NCBI GenBank assembly: GCA_947454285.1
Contig: CANGJO010000005.1
Span: forward strand, 1 to 26,323
From: Microbacteriaceae bacterium
GTDB taxonomy: Bacteria > Actinomycetota > Actinomycetes > Actinomycetales > Microbacteriaceae
Length of the DNA stretch: 26,323 bases
Direction: 5' to 3'
Shown here piece by piece: positions 14,551-22,707 of the stretch (positions are counted from its first letter, which is position 1; the number at the start of each line of letters is the position of its first letter). The notes below the pieces were generated by a model. That model ran no database searches. It was not told the origin of the DNA and saw only the letters and a list, made by a program, of their open reading frames with translations. Made by a program: the position numbers and the translations under genes.

Positions 14551-17500
14551 ATGTTCAAGAAGATTCTGGTGGCCAACCGTGGTGAGATCGCCGTCCGTGC
14601 CTTTAGAGCAGCCTATGAATTGGGTGCCAAGACAGTGGCGGTTTTCCCATACGAAGACCGCAACTCTACCCACCGTCTTCAGGCTGATGAGTCTTACCAG
14701 ATTGGCACCGTGGGTCACCCAGTGCGCGCCTACCTTGACGTTTCCGAAATCATTCGCGTTGCCATTGAATCTGGTGCCGATGCAATTTACCCGGGCTACG
14801 GATTTCTTTCTGAAAACCCTGAGCTTGCCGAAGCCGCAAAGGCAAACGGCATCACTTTTATCGGTCCGTCATCAGACGTACTTGAGATGGCCGGTAACAA
14901 GGTAATCGCCAAAGAGGCTGCGATCCGTGCCGGTGTTCCAGTTCTAAAGTCTTCGCCATCATCTGCAAACGTTGACGAACTTGTTGATCAGGCTGATGCA
15001 ATTGGTTTTCCGATTTTCGTTAAGGCTGTAGCCGGTGGTGGCGGTCGCGGTATGCGTCGCGTTGCGGCAAAAGATGATCTTCGTGCCGCACTTATCGAGG
15101 CGTCACGTGAGGCCGAGAGTGCATTCGGTGACCCACGTGTTTTCCTAGAGCAAGCAGTTATTCGACCGCGTCACATTGAGGTCCAGATTCTTGCCGATAC
15201 CCACGGCAACGTAGTTCACCTTTTCGAGCGCGACTGTTCAATTCAGCGCCGCAACCAAAAGGTTGTTGAGATCGCTCCGGCACCACTGATTGACGAAGAA
15301 CTTCGTCAGACCCTTTACCGCGACGCCGTTTCGTTCGCGCAGCAAATTGGTTATCAAAACGCCGGAACCGTTGAGTTCCTAATTGACACCGTTGGCGCAA
15401 ATGCCGGCAAACACGTTTTCATCGAGATGAACCCGCGCATTCAGGTTGAGCACACCGTCTCAGAAGAAATCACCGATGTTGACCTCGTGCAATCACAGAT
15501 GCGAATTGCATCTGGTGAATCGCTTCCTGAACTTGGCCTGACTCAAGACAAGATCAAGATGCACGGTTTTGCGGTGCAGTGCCGAATCACCACCGAAGAC
15601 CCAGCGCAAAACTTTAGGCCTGACACTGGAAAAATCACCACCTACCGATCACCTGGTGGTGCGGGTATTCGACTAGATGGCGGAACTGTTTCTACCGGTG
15701 CCGAAGTAAGCCCGCACTTTGACTCAATGTTGGTCAAGTTGATTGCAACTGGTCGTGACTTCAAGTCTGCAGTTACGCGCGCTAAGCGCGCACTTGCCGA
15801 ATTCCGTATTCGTGGTGTCTCTACCAACATTGCTTTCTTGCAGGCGGTGCTTGCTGATCCAATTTTTGAAACCGGTGATCTAAGCACCTCGTTTATCGAC
15901 GAACACCCAGAACTTTTCACCGCTAAGCCTTCACAGGACCGCGGTACCAAGATTCTTGCTTGGCTTGCAGATGTAACTGTGAACCAGCCAAACGGCCCAC
16001 GCGGTCTGCACACCAACCCAGGTCTAAAGCTGCCAAAGATTGACATCACCAAGCCAGCACCGGCTGGTTCTCGTCAGCGTTTGCTAGAGCTTGGTCCTGA
16101 AGGTTTTGCCAAAGATCTTCGTGCTCAGAAGACTGTGGCAATCACTGAGACAACTTTCCGTGATGCGCACCAGTCACTGCTTGCTACCCGCGTTCGTGGC
16201 CGCGACCTTGTTGCGGTGGCACCTTATGTTGCACGCCTTACTCCGCAGTTGCTTTCGGTGGAGGCATGGGGTGGCGCAACCTACGACGTCGCACTGCGCT
16301 TCTTGGGCGAAGACCCATGGCAGCGTTTGGCACAGCTTCGTGAGGCAATGCCAAACCTTTGTATTCAAATGTTGCTTCGTGGTCGCAACACCGTGGGCTA
16401 CACCCCTTACCCAACAGAGGTCACTGAGGCGTTCGTTGCCGAGGCAGCTGCAACCGGCGTTGACATCTTCCGCATCTTCGACGCACTAAACGATGTATCT
16501 CAGATGAAGCCGGCAATTGATGCAGTGCTAAAGACCAAGACTGCGGTTGCCGAAGTTGCACTTTGCTACACCGCGGATCTTCTGGATCCAGACGAAAAGC
16601 TTTACACGCTGGACTACTACCTGAATCTTGCTCAGCAAATTGTTGATGCGGGTGCGCACATCATTGCGATTAAGGACATGGCAGGTTTGCTTCGTCCGGC
16701 AGCAGCCGAGAAGTTGGTTTCTGCACTGCGCGCAAAGTTTGACCTACCGGTTCACCTACACACTCACGACACCGCGGGTGGTCAGTTGGCAACTCTGATG
16801 GCCGCAATCAACGTTGGCGTTGACGCAGTTGACGTTGCCTCTGCTCCAATGGCCGGAACTACCAGCCAGCCTTCTGCTTCAGCTTTGGTTGCTGCGCTTG
16901 CGCACACCGATAAAGACAGCGGCATTCCACTTTCTGCAGTAGCCGAACTAGAGCCTTACTGGGAAGCGGTGCGAAATGTTTACGCACCATTCGAGTCAGG
17001 TTTACCTGGACCTACCGGTCGTGTTTACAAGCACGAGATTCCGGGTGGACAGCTTTCGAACCTTCGTCAGCAAGCAATTGCACTTGGCCTTGGTGATCAA
17101 TTTGAAAAAGTTGAAAACATGTATGCCGCGGCAAACGAAATTCTTGGTCGTCCAACCAAGGTGACTCCGTCATCAAAGGTGGTTGGCGATCTTGCTCTGC
17201 ACCTGGTGGCAGTAAACGCAGATCCTAAAGACTTTGCCGAGAACCCGCAGAACTACGATGTTCCTGATTCGGTAGTTGGGTTCATGGCCGGCGAACTTGG
17301 CGACTTGCCAGGTGGGTGGCCAGAGCCGTTCCGCACCAAGGTGCTGGCCGGTAAGAACTTGAAGTTCGGAATAACTCCGGTAAACCCTGAGGACCTTGCC
17401 GCGTTGCAAGGAGCTGATTCAAAGCTGCGTCGTTCAACTCTTAACCGTTTGTTGTTCCCAGGACCAACAGCCGACTTCCAAAAGTCACAGGACACCTACG

Positions 17501-17958
17501 GCAACCTAGACCAAATCGAAACCGTGGACTACCTATACGGACTTGAGCCTGGGGTGGAGCACGTGGTTTCACTGTCACGCGGTGTTCAGATTTACGTTGG
17601 ACTCGAGGCTATCGGTTCACCAGATGCCAAGGGTTTCCGCACTTTGATGGCAACCCTTAATGGCCAGCTTCGACCGATCAACGTTCGCGATCGCAAGATT
17701 ACCGTCAACACCGTGCAGGCTGAAAAGGCCGATCCAAACAACTTGGGTCACGTGGCGGCGCCATTCGCTGGTGTGGTTACCCTGCAGACAGTTGAAGGCA
17801 CCCACGTTGAGGTAGGGCAGCCAGTTGCAACCATTGAAGCCATGAAGATGGAAGCCACCATTACCGCCTCTGTGGCCGGTGTGGTGCGTCGTCTGGCCGT
17901 GGCTAAGACCCAGTCGGTTGACGCTGGTGACCTGATTCTTGTGGTGGAAACCGAATAA
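14551..17958 (+). CDS. pyc: Pyruvate carboxylase
   Basis: This biotin enzyme carboxylates pyruvate to oxaloacetate to refill the TCA cycle. The 1135-residue single chain has the full order of domains. The biotin carboxylase domain (1-450) begins FKKILVANRGEIAVRAFRA and carries the ATP-grasp loop GGGGRGMR at 162-169. The carboxyltransferase domain (about 530-800) carries TFRDAHQSLLATR, the metal-binding HLHTHDTAGG and K708 in AIKDMAGLL, the expected carboxylated lysine. The C-terminal biotinyl domain has K1099 in EAMKMEAT as biotin site. The ATG at 14551 follows a GAGGAG site by 3 bases and gives a product starting MFKKILVANRG, as in relatives; in-frame ATGs at 14521 and 14536 are possible but add atypical residues. 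Confidence 0.97.
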   Translation: MFKKILVANRGEIAVRAFRAAYELGAKTVAVFPYEDRNSTHRLQADESYQIGTVGHPVRAYLDVSEIIRVAIESGADAIYPGYGFLSENPELAEAAKANGITFIGPSSDVLEMAGNKVIAKEAAIRAGVPVLKSSPSSANVDELVDQADAIGFPIFVKAVAGGGGRGMRRVAAKDDLRAALIEASREAESAFGDPRVFLEQAVIRPRHIEVQILADTHGNVVHLFERDCSIQRRNQKVVEIAPAPLIDEELRQTLYRDAVSFAQQIGYQNAGTVEFLIDTVGANAGKHVFIEMNPRIQVEHTVSEEITDVDLVQSQMRIASGESLPELGLTQDKIKMHGFAVQCRITTEDPAQNFRPDTGKITTYRSPGGAGIRLDGGTVSTGAEVSPHFDSMLVKLIATGRDFKSAVTRAKRALAEFRIRGVSTNIAFLQAVLADPIFETGDLSTSFIDEHPELFTAKPSQDRGTKILAWLADVTVNQPNGPRGLHTNPGLKLPKIDITKPAPAGSRQRLLELGPEGFAKDLRAQKTVAITETTFRDAHQSLLATRVRGRDLVAVAPYVARLTPQLLSVEAWGGATYDVALRFLGEDPWQRLAQLREAMPNLCIQMLLRGRNTVGYTPYPTEVTEAFVAEAAATGVDIFRIFDALNDVSQMKPAIDAVLKTKTAVAEVALCYTADLLDPDEKLYTLDYYLNLAQQIVDAGAHIIAIKDMAGLLRPAAAEKLVSALRAKFDLPVHLHTHDTAGGQLATLMAAINVGVDAVDVASAPMAGTTSQPSASALVAALAHTDKDSGIPLSAVAELEPYWEAVRNVYAPFESGLPGPTGRVYKHEIPGGQLSNLRQQAIALGLGDQFEKVENMYAAANEILGRPTKVTPSSKVVGDLALHLVAVNADPKDFAENPQNYDVPDSVVGFMAGELGDLPGGWPEPFRTKVLAGKNLKFGITPVNPEDLAALQGADSKLRRSTLNRLLFPGPTADFQKSQDTYGNLDQIETVDYLYGLEPGVEHVVSLSRGVQIYVGLEAIGSPDAKGFRTLMATLNGQLRPINVRDRKITVNTVQAEKADPNNLGHVAAPFAGVVTLQTVEGTHVEVGQPVATIEAMKMEATITASVAGVVRRLAVAKTQSVDAGDLILVVETE

Positions 17959-17983
17959 AAGCGGTTGGCCGGTTTTGAGCCGG

Positions 17984-18038
17984 TAAACTGACTAAGTTCG
18001 TTTGCGCGCACCTTTTGGTGGCGGCTAAAACCTAGGAG
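17984..18038 (+). promoter_or_regulatory. Possible promoter and ribosome-binding site of the EspI-like gene
   Basis: In the 85-base gap after pyc a TAAACT (17984-17989) could be a -10 element, though no matching -35 is seen. A TAGGAG ribosome-binding site (18033-18038) lies five bases before the GTG at 18044. The small CCGG repeat around 17969-17983 is too short and lacks a T tract for a terminator, so read-through from pyc is also possible. Confidence 0.35.
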
Positions 18039-18043
18039 TAACA

Positions 18044-19243
18044 GTGGCAATTTGGGGCAAAAAGCCTGAAGAAGGCAACAGCGATTTTCTCGCACCCCGT
18101 CCGGCCGCCGAAGAGACAAAGACTCACTCGCTGGCCGAGGTAGCAGTTGATGCCGGCTCTATCGATGTGACTCCAAGCACCGCATCAATTAACGTCGTAA
18201 CCGAAGAGCCGCGCTTTGTGCCGGCTCAAGATGTTGAGGTTGCCGAACTTCGCCGATCAAACTACTCACGTCGCGACAGTCTTCGTGGCGAGATCTTCGA
18301 TCAGCCAGAGCCAGCGGCCATGCTTACCGCAGACCGACTGCTTGATGTAAGCGCTCGAAACCGCCCGGCTCCGGAATCTGGTTTCCGCCGTTTCATCTAC
18401 TTCCTAACTTTGAAGACCGTAAACCTTGGCGACTCGCTAAAGGTTCGTGAGCGCAAGGCTCTTGACGCTCGCATCGGCGCCTCGCTTACCGGTGGCGCAA
18501 AGTTTGTTCCGGTACTTACTCGTAAGGGTGGTGTGGGTAAGACCACCGTTAGCACCCTGCTTGGTATGGCCCTGGCTTTGTCTCGAGAAGACCGCGTTAT
18601 TGCTATTGACGCCAACCCAGACCGCGGCACCCTGGCCGAGCGCGTTAGCAAGTCAACTCGTTTCACCGTTCGTGACGTTGTGAACCGCGCAGCCGCAATT
18701 GACGGCTTCACCGATTTCTCAACCATGGTCTCGCGCGACGTGACTCGTCTTGACGTTCTTGCTTCTGACTCTGACCCAATGCTTTCGGAAGCCTTCGATG
18801 AGGGTGACTACAACGTTGTTGCCGACATGGCAGCCCGATACTACTCAATCGTGCTTACCGACTGCGGTACCGGTATCGTTCACTCGGTTATGCGTCCAAC
18901 CCTGCAGCGTGCAACCGGTTTGGTAATCGTTTCTGGTGGTTCGGTTGATGAGGCTCGTTTGGCTTCTGAGACACTTACCTGGTTGGAAGCAAACGGATAC
19001 GGTGACTTGGTTCGCAACTCTGTGGTTGCTCTAAACACTGCGACTCAAGCAACTCAGCTGGTAAAACTTGACGAAATCGAGCAGCACTTCAAGACCCGTG
19101 TTCGTCACGTCGTTCGCATTCCTTATGACCCAGCTCTGGCAGCTGGTTCTGTAATTAAGTTCAAGGACCTAAAGAAGGGCACTCGCGAGGCAGCTCGCGA
19201 ACTTGCCGCACTGGTCGTTGACGGTCTAAACAACCCAGTTTAA
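18044..19243 (+). CDS. EspI-like MinD/ParA-type ATPase
   Basis: A 399-residue protein with a polar, probably disordered N-terminus (1-110), then a short conserved block before the ATPase (FRRFIYFLTLKTVNLGDSL, 114-132) and a MinD-like ATPase domain from about 150. Its deviant Walker A is KGGVGKTT at 161-168, followed by AIDANPDRGTLAERV and a Walker B-like IVLTDCGTGI. This layout (disordered head, RR-W/F-x aromatic block ending in NLG, ANPDxGTL, LTDCGxG) resembles EspI, the ESX type VII secretion-associated ATPase of mycobacteria, and its relatives in Streptomyces. No other ESX gene (eccC, eccD, WxG100 proteins, mycosin) lies in the window, so a secretion role is only a possibility. It begins with GTG after TAGGAG. 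def follows after 18 bases. Confidence 0.75.
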   Translation: MAIWGKKPEEGNSDFLAPRPAAEETKTHSLAEVAVDAGSIDVTPSTASINVVTEEPRFVPAQDVEVAELRRSNYSRRDSLRGEIFDQPEPAAMLTADRLLDVSARNRPAPESGFRRFIYFLTLKTVNLGDSLKVRERKALDARIGASLTGGAKFVPVLTRKGGVGKTTVSTLLGMALALSREDRVIAIDANPDRGTLAERVSKSTRFTVRDVVNRAAAIDGFTDFSTMVSRDVTRLDVLASDSDPMLSEAFDEGDYNVVADMAARYYSIVLTDCGTGIVHSVMRPTLQRATGLVIVSGGSVDEARLASETLTWLEANGYGDLVRNSVVALNTATQATQLVKLDEIEQHFKTRVRHVVRIPYDPALAAGSVIKFKDLKKGTREAARELAALVVDGLNNPV

Positions 19244-19261
19244 AAACTCAAACTCTGCAAC

Positions 19262-19759
19262 ATGACCGTTCGCGAAATTCGTTTATTTGGGGACCCGGTT
19301 TTAAAAACTGTTTCCGATTCAATTACAAACTTTGACAGCAAGACCAAAGCACTCATCGAAGACTTGCTAGACACCACCAAGCTTCCCGGTCGCGCCGGGG
19401 TGGCGGCACCGCAGATTGGTGTGAACCTTCGCGCATTCAGCTACAACGTCAATGGCCAACTGGGTTACATAATCAACCCGGTACTTGTTGAAGTCAGCGG
19501 CGAGAAAAATTTGGTTGATGAGGGTTGCTTATCGGTGCCGGAGCTTTGGCACAAGACACCGCGTTACGAATTCGCTAAGGCAATTGGGGTGGACCTGGAT
19601 GGAAATCAGGTACAGCTTGAAGGCTCTGGGCTCATGGCGCAAATGTTGCAACACGAATGCGATCACTTAGATGGATTGGTATACCTAGATCGTCTTGAAG
19701 ACGAAGAGCGCAAGGCGGCAATGAAGAACTTGCGCGCTTCCGATTGGTTTATGAAATAA
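19262..19759 (+). CDS. def: Peptide deformylase
   Basis: Peptide deformylase removes the formyl group from the N-terminal methionine of new proteins. All three family motifs are present in the 165-residue product: AGVAAPQ (45-51), EGCLS (87-91) with metal ligand C89, and HECDH (131-135) giving H131, E132 and H135. The first motif lacks the usual first glycine (arginine-alanine precedes), a known variation in actinobacteria. No ribosome-binding site precedes the ATG; a CAAACT hexamer seven bases upstream could give a leaderless start, or the gene may be read through from the EspI-like gene 18 bases before. The last 11 bases overlap the end of the opposite-strand fadD15-type gene. Whether this is the main or a second deformylase cannot be told. 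Confidence 0.92.
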   Translation: MTVREIRLFGDPVLKTVSDSITNFDSKTKALIEDLLDTTKLPGRAGVAAPQIGVNLRAFSYNVNGQLGYIINPVLVEVSGEKNLVDEGCLSVPELWHKTPRYEFAKAIGVDLDGNQVQLEGSGLMAQMLQHECDHLDGLVYLDRLEDEERKAAMKNLRASDWFMK

Positions 19760-21572
19760 TTTCGCCAGTTGCCGGACCGGACTGGTAAATCTCTTCGATT
19801 GCCGGCGCAAAATCCCTGAGTATTACTTCTCGCTTAATCTTTAGCGATGGAGTCAGGTGACCAGATTGTTCAGAAAGTTCTTGACCAATAATCGTGAACT
19901 TTCGGATTGATTCAGCTCTCGAGAAGTTTTTGTTGACCCTATCAACAGCGCTTTGAATCTCGGCCAAAACCTTTGGTTCCTTGGCTGCCTGGGCCAGAGT
20001 TAAGTCTTTGTCTAGCCCGTTGTTGCTAAGCCAGATAGGTAGCATCTCCGGGTCAAGTGAGATAAGTGCCGAGATAAATGGGCGCTGATCTCCAATAACA
20101 ACTGCCTGACCAACTAGTGGGTTTGCACGAAGCGGGTCTTCCAAAGTAGCTGGGGCAACGTTTTTACCACCAGCAGTAACGATGAGTTCCTTCTTGCGTC
20201 CGGTGATGCTGATGAAACCTTCGTCATCAATCTCACCGATATCGCCAGACTTGAACCACTCACCTTCGAATGCAGCGGCAGTTGCTTCTGGGTTTCTCCA
20301 GTAGCCACGAAGAATATTGTTGCCGCGCAACAGAATTTCGCCATCGTCAGCAATCTTGATGCCCGTACCTGGCAACATGAGGCCAACTTTTCCAATTCGC
20401 AATTTACCTGGTCGGCCAATTGAAACCGGTGCAGTAGTTTCTGTAAGGCCATAGCCTTCAAGCACAGTCAAGCCGATCGCGCGATAGAAGTGACCTAGTC
20501 GTGCTCCAAGTGGACCGCCTCCGGAAACCGCGTATTTCACTCGGCCACCCATTGCCGCGCGCAACTTCTTGTAGACCAAGACATCAAATATCGCGTGTTG
20601 CAATTTCAATCCCAGAGATGGGCCCTCGGCGGTGTCTAGTGACTTTGAATATGCGATTGCGGTGTAGGCAGCCTTGCGGAAAATCTTTCCCTTACCGCCG
20701 GCTTCAGCTTTTTGCTCTGCAGAGTTGTAGACCTTTTCAAATACTCGCGGTACCGCAAGTAGGAACTGCGGCTTGAAGCTTTGCATCGCAGGTGCCACGT
20801 TGCTTGTGTCTGGCTGGTGACCAACCTTTACACCGCCGTGCACACAAAGCACTGAGATAAACCTGGCGAAAACGTGCGCCAATGGCAAGAAAAGAAGGGT
20901 GCTGTGATTTGGGTTAACTACTTCAGAGATTTCGATTGTTGCATTTTTGCTTAGCTCAACGAACCCACGGTGTAGGAGTTCGCAGCCCTTTGGCCGGCCA
21001 GTGGTGCCCGACGTGTAGATGATGGTTGCCAAATCGTAAAGACCTGAGGACGTGCGTCTTGCCTCAATTGTTTCGTTGGTAATTTCCTTACCATTTCGTT
21101 CCAACTGTTCAATGGCACCGGAATCAAAGTTCCAGACCTGGCGACACAGTGGCGCCGAATTTTTTATTTCTTCAAAGCGACTTTGGTGTTCGTCGTTCTC
21201 AACAAATAGCGCCACACAGTCGGCATCTGAAAGAATCCATTCGATTTGTGAAGGGGCAGAAGATTCGTAAATTGGGACCGGTACTGCACCGGCGTACCAA
21301 AGCGCAAAGTCAACTAGGGCCCACTCAAAGCGAGTGCGGCTCATAATTCCTACCGCTTGCCCCGGCTGAATACCCGACGCCACCAAACCCTTGGCAACTG
21401 AAATTACTTTGTCTTCGAATTCCTTCGCGGTCAGGTCTTGCCAAACGCCCGGCTTAGTCTCAATGGCGAAAAGATTGTGGTTTGGGGTGAGTTTTACGCG
21501 ATTGACCAGAAGATCGGTGATGTTTTCAGAAGGGTCGCTTACTACGAGTGGGGCTACGTCGTAAGTCTGCAC
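19749..21572 (-). CDS. Long-chain fatty-acid-CoA ligase (FadD15-like)
   Basis: This enzyme activates fatty acids to acyl-CoA through an acyl-adenylate. The 607-residue product has the adenylate-forming signature IIYTSGTTGRPKG, the GYGLTETT motif, the ATP-binding FKSGDIGEIDDEGF and the hinge motif GRKKELIVTAGGKNVAP. The open frame extends upstream to 21644, but the GTG at 21572 is the likely start: an AGGAG site (21582-21578 on the minus strand) lies five bases before it and the product then begins VQTYDVAPLVV. Position upstream of plsC and aroG matches mycobacterial fadD15. It is divergent from the glucokinase gene and the two may share control through the inverted repeat at 21618-21644. The exact chain length preferred cannot be read from sequence. 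Confidence 0.9.
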   Translation of the reverse strand: MQTYDVAPLVVSDPSENITDLLVNRVKLTPNHNLFAIETKPGVWQDLTAKEFEDKVISVAKGLVASGIQPGQAVGIMSRTRFEWALVDFALWYAGAVPVPIYESSAPSQIEWILSDADCVALFVENDEHQSRFEEIKNSAPLCRQVWNFDSGAIEQLERNGKEITNETIEARRTSSGLYDLATIIYTSGTTGRPKGCELLHRGFVELSKNATIEISEVVNPNHSTLLFLPLAHVFARFISVLCVHGGVKVGHQPDTSNVAPAMQSFKPQFLLAVPRVFEKVYNSAEQKAEAGGKGKIFRKAAYTAIAYSKSLDTAEGPSLGLKLQHAIFDVLVYKKLRAAMGGRVKYAVSGGGPLGARLGHFYRAIGLTVLEGYGLTETTAPVSIGRPGKLRIGKVGLMLPGTGIKIADDGEILLRGNNILRGYWRNPEATAAAFEGEWFKSGDIGEIDDEGFISITGRKKELIVTAGGKNVAPATLEDPLRANPLVGQAVVIGDQRPFISALISLDPEMLPIWLSNNGLDKDLTLAQAAKEPKVLAEIQSAVDRVNKNFSRAESIRKFTIIGQELSEQSGHLTPSLKIKREVILRDFAPAIEEIYQSGPATGEIIS

Positions 21573-21617
21573 AGCGTCTCCTATTGTTAGAAACATTCTT
21601 GCGATAACTCTACTTTG

Positions 21618-21644
21618 GTGCAGATAAACTTTATGGGTCTGCAC
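21618..21644. repeat. Inverted repeat between divergent fadD15 and glucokinase genes, possible operator
   Basis: Seven-base perfect arms GTGCAGA (21618-21624) and TCTGCAC (21638-21644) flank a 13-base centre that itself contains TAAA-C-TTTA. The repeat lies in the 115-base gap between the two divergent start codons, upstream of candidate -10 elements TAGAGT (minus strand, 21612-21607) and TAATCT (plus strand, 21649-21654). That position fits an operator controlling both genes; the binding protein is unknown. A further GTGCAGAC occurs on the minus strand right at the fadD15 start codon. Confidence 0.5.
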
Positions 21645-21648
21645 GAGG

Positions 21649-21682
21649 TAATCTTGTGCCCGAATATTCTTCTAAAAAGAGG
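21649..21682 (+). promoter_or_regulatory. Possible promoter and ribosome-binding site of the glucokinase gene
   Basis: TAATCT (21649-21654) fits the -10 pattern and is followed by an AAGAGG ribosome-binding site (21677-21682) five bases before the ATG at 21688. The -35 position would fall inside the inverted repeat 21618-21644, which suggests that a protein bound there could block transcription. Confidence 0.4.
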
Positions 21683-21687
21683 TCAAA

Positions 21688-22644
21688 ATGTACGCGATTG
21701 GCATCGACATTGGTGGCACCAAGGTTGCCGGCGCTTTGGTTGATGAAAACGGCGCGATCATTCGCGAAGCACGCGTAGCCACACCTGTATCAGACCCAGC
21801 AGCGCTAGTTACCTCTGTGGTTGACCTGGTCACCCAGTTGCGTGGCGAGCACGAAGTGCTTGGCGTGGGCGTGGCAATGGCTGGATTTATTGATCACCAG
21901 CAAGCCAATGTGATTTATGGAACCAATTTTGGTTGGAAGAATTTTCCGCTCAAATCTGAGATTGAAGCCAAGCTCGACATTCCAGTAATCATTGAAAACG
22001 ATGCCAATGCTGCCGGCTGGGCAGAGTTCCGGTTTGGAGCTGGTCAGGGCCACCAACACATGGTGATGCTTACCCTGGGCACCGGAGTCGGCGGAGCAAT
22101 CATCGTCGACGGCAAAATGTTGCGCGGTGGTTTTGGTGTGGCTGGCGAACTAGGCCACATGCGCGTTGTCCCAGAGGGCATCCCTTGTGGTTGTGGCCAG
22201 CGCGGCTGCATTGAGTCTTACGCCTCGGGTACCGCACTCCTGAGGACCGCCAATGAACTGGTTGATTCGGGGGATCCGGCCGGAAAACGCCTAAGCGAGT
22301 TGAAGGCCGCCGCCGGTCAACTTACCGGGGCAGAGGTTTACCAGGCCTTGGTTGAGCGCGACCCGGGTGCGGTTCAGTTACTGCGCAACCTGGCCAGCTG
22401 GTTGGGTCAGGCAATTGCTTCACTCAGCGCGATCCTTGACCCTGAGATTGTGGTTATCGGTGGTGGCGTAAGTCAGGCCGGGGAACTCCTGCTTGAGCCA
22501 ATTCGTGAGGCGTACCGCAAGTACGCTCCGGCCGGTGGATTTAGACCCGAGCTAGCCATCGTAACCGCCGAATTCGTCAATGATGCCGGCGTGGTTGGGG
22601 CGGCCGATCTCGCTCGCGTATCGCTAGGCCCAAAGGTAAACTAA
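21688..22644 (+). CDS. ROK-family glucokinase
   Basis: A 318-residue sugar kinase of the ROK family, most likely phosphorylating glucose with ATP at the head of glycolysis. The phosphate-binding motif DIGGTK lies at 7-12, the catalytic aspartate D105 in ENDANAAGWAE, and the structural zinc site in GELGHM plus CGCGQRGCIE (H157, C167, C169, C174). A second ATP-binding motif is IVVIGGGVSQAG. There is no N-terminal DNA-binding domain, so it is an enzyme and not a ROK repressor. The ribosome-binding site AAGAGG is five bases from the ATG. It lies between a fatty-acid ligase and a PlsC acyltransferase, an arrangement also seen in other actinobacteria. Glucose specificity is inferred; related ROK kinases use other sugars. 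Confidence 0.9.
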   Translation: MYAIGIDIGGTKVAGALVDENGAIIREARVATPVSDPAALVTSVVDLVTQLRGEHEVLGVGVAMAGFIDHQQANVIYGTNFGWKNFPLKSEIEAKLDIPVIIENDANAAGWAEFRFGAGQGHQHMVMLTLGTGVGGAIIVDGKMLRGGFGVAGELGHMRVVPEGIPCGCGQRGCIESYASGTALLRTANELVDSGDPAGKRLSELKAAAGQLTGAEVYQALVERDPGAVQLLRNLASWLGQAIASLSAILDPEIVVIGGGVSQAGELLLEPIREAYRKYAPAGGFRPELAIVTAEFVNDAGVVGAADLARVSLGPKVN

Positions 22645-22649
22645 ACCTT

Positions 22650-22698
22650 TATAGTCTGCTGACCAGCCGGTCATTGCGGATTGGCGCCTAAGGGAGGG
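22650..22698 (+). promoter_or_regulatory. Possible promoter and ribosome-binding site of plsC
   Basis: In the 63-base gap after the glucokinase gene, TATAGT (22650-22655) could be a -10 element. A long purine run AGGGAGGGG (22691-22699) lies 8 to 10 bases before the GTG at 22708 and fixes that start. No clear -35 is seen. Confidence 0.4.
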
Positions 22699-22707
22699 GA
22701 ATCGCAA

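Noticed and set aside
15642..16052. Minus-strand open frame of 136 codons within pyruvate carboxylase
   Set aside because: Fully inside a well-conserved gene; no ribosome-binding site or recognisable motif.
22632..22650. Inverted repeat AAAGGT/ACCTTT around the glucokinase stop codon
   Set aside because: Six mostly A-T pairs and no T tract after it; too weak to call a terminator and likely chance.
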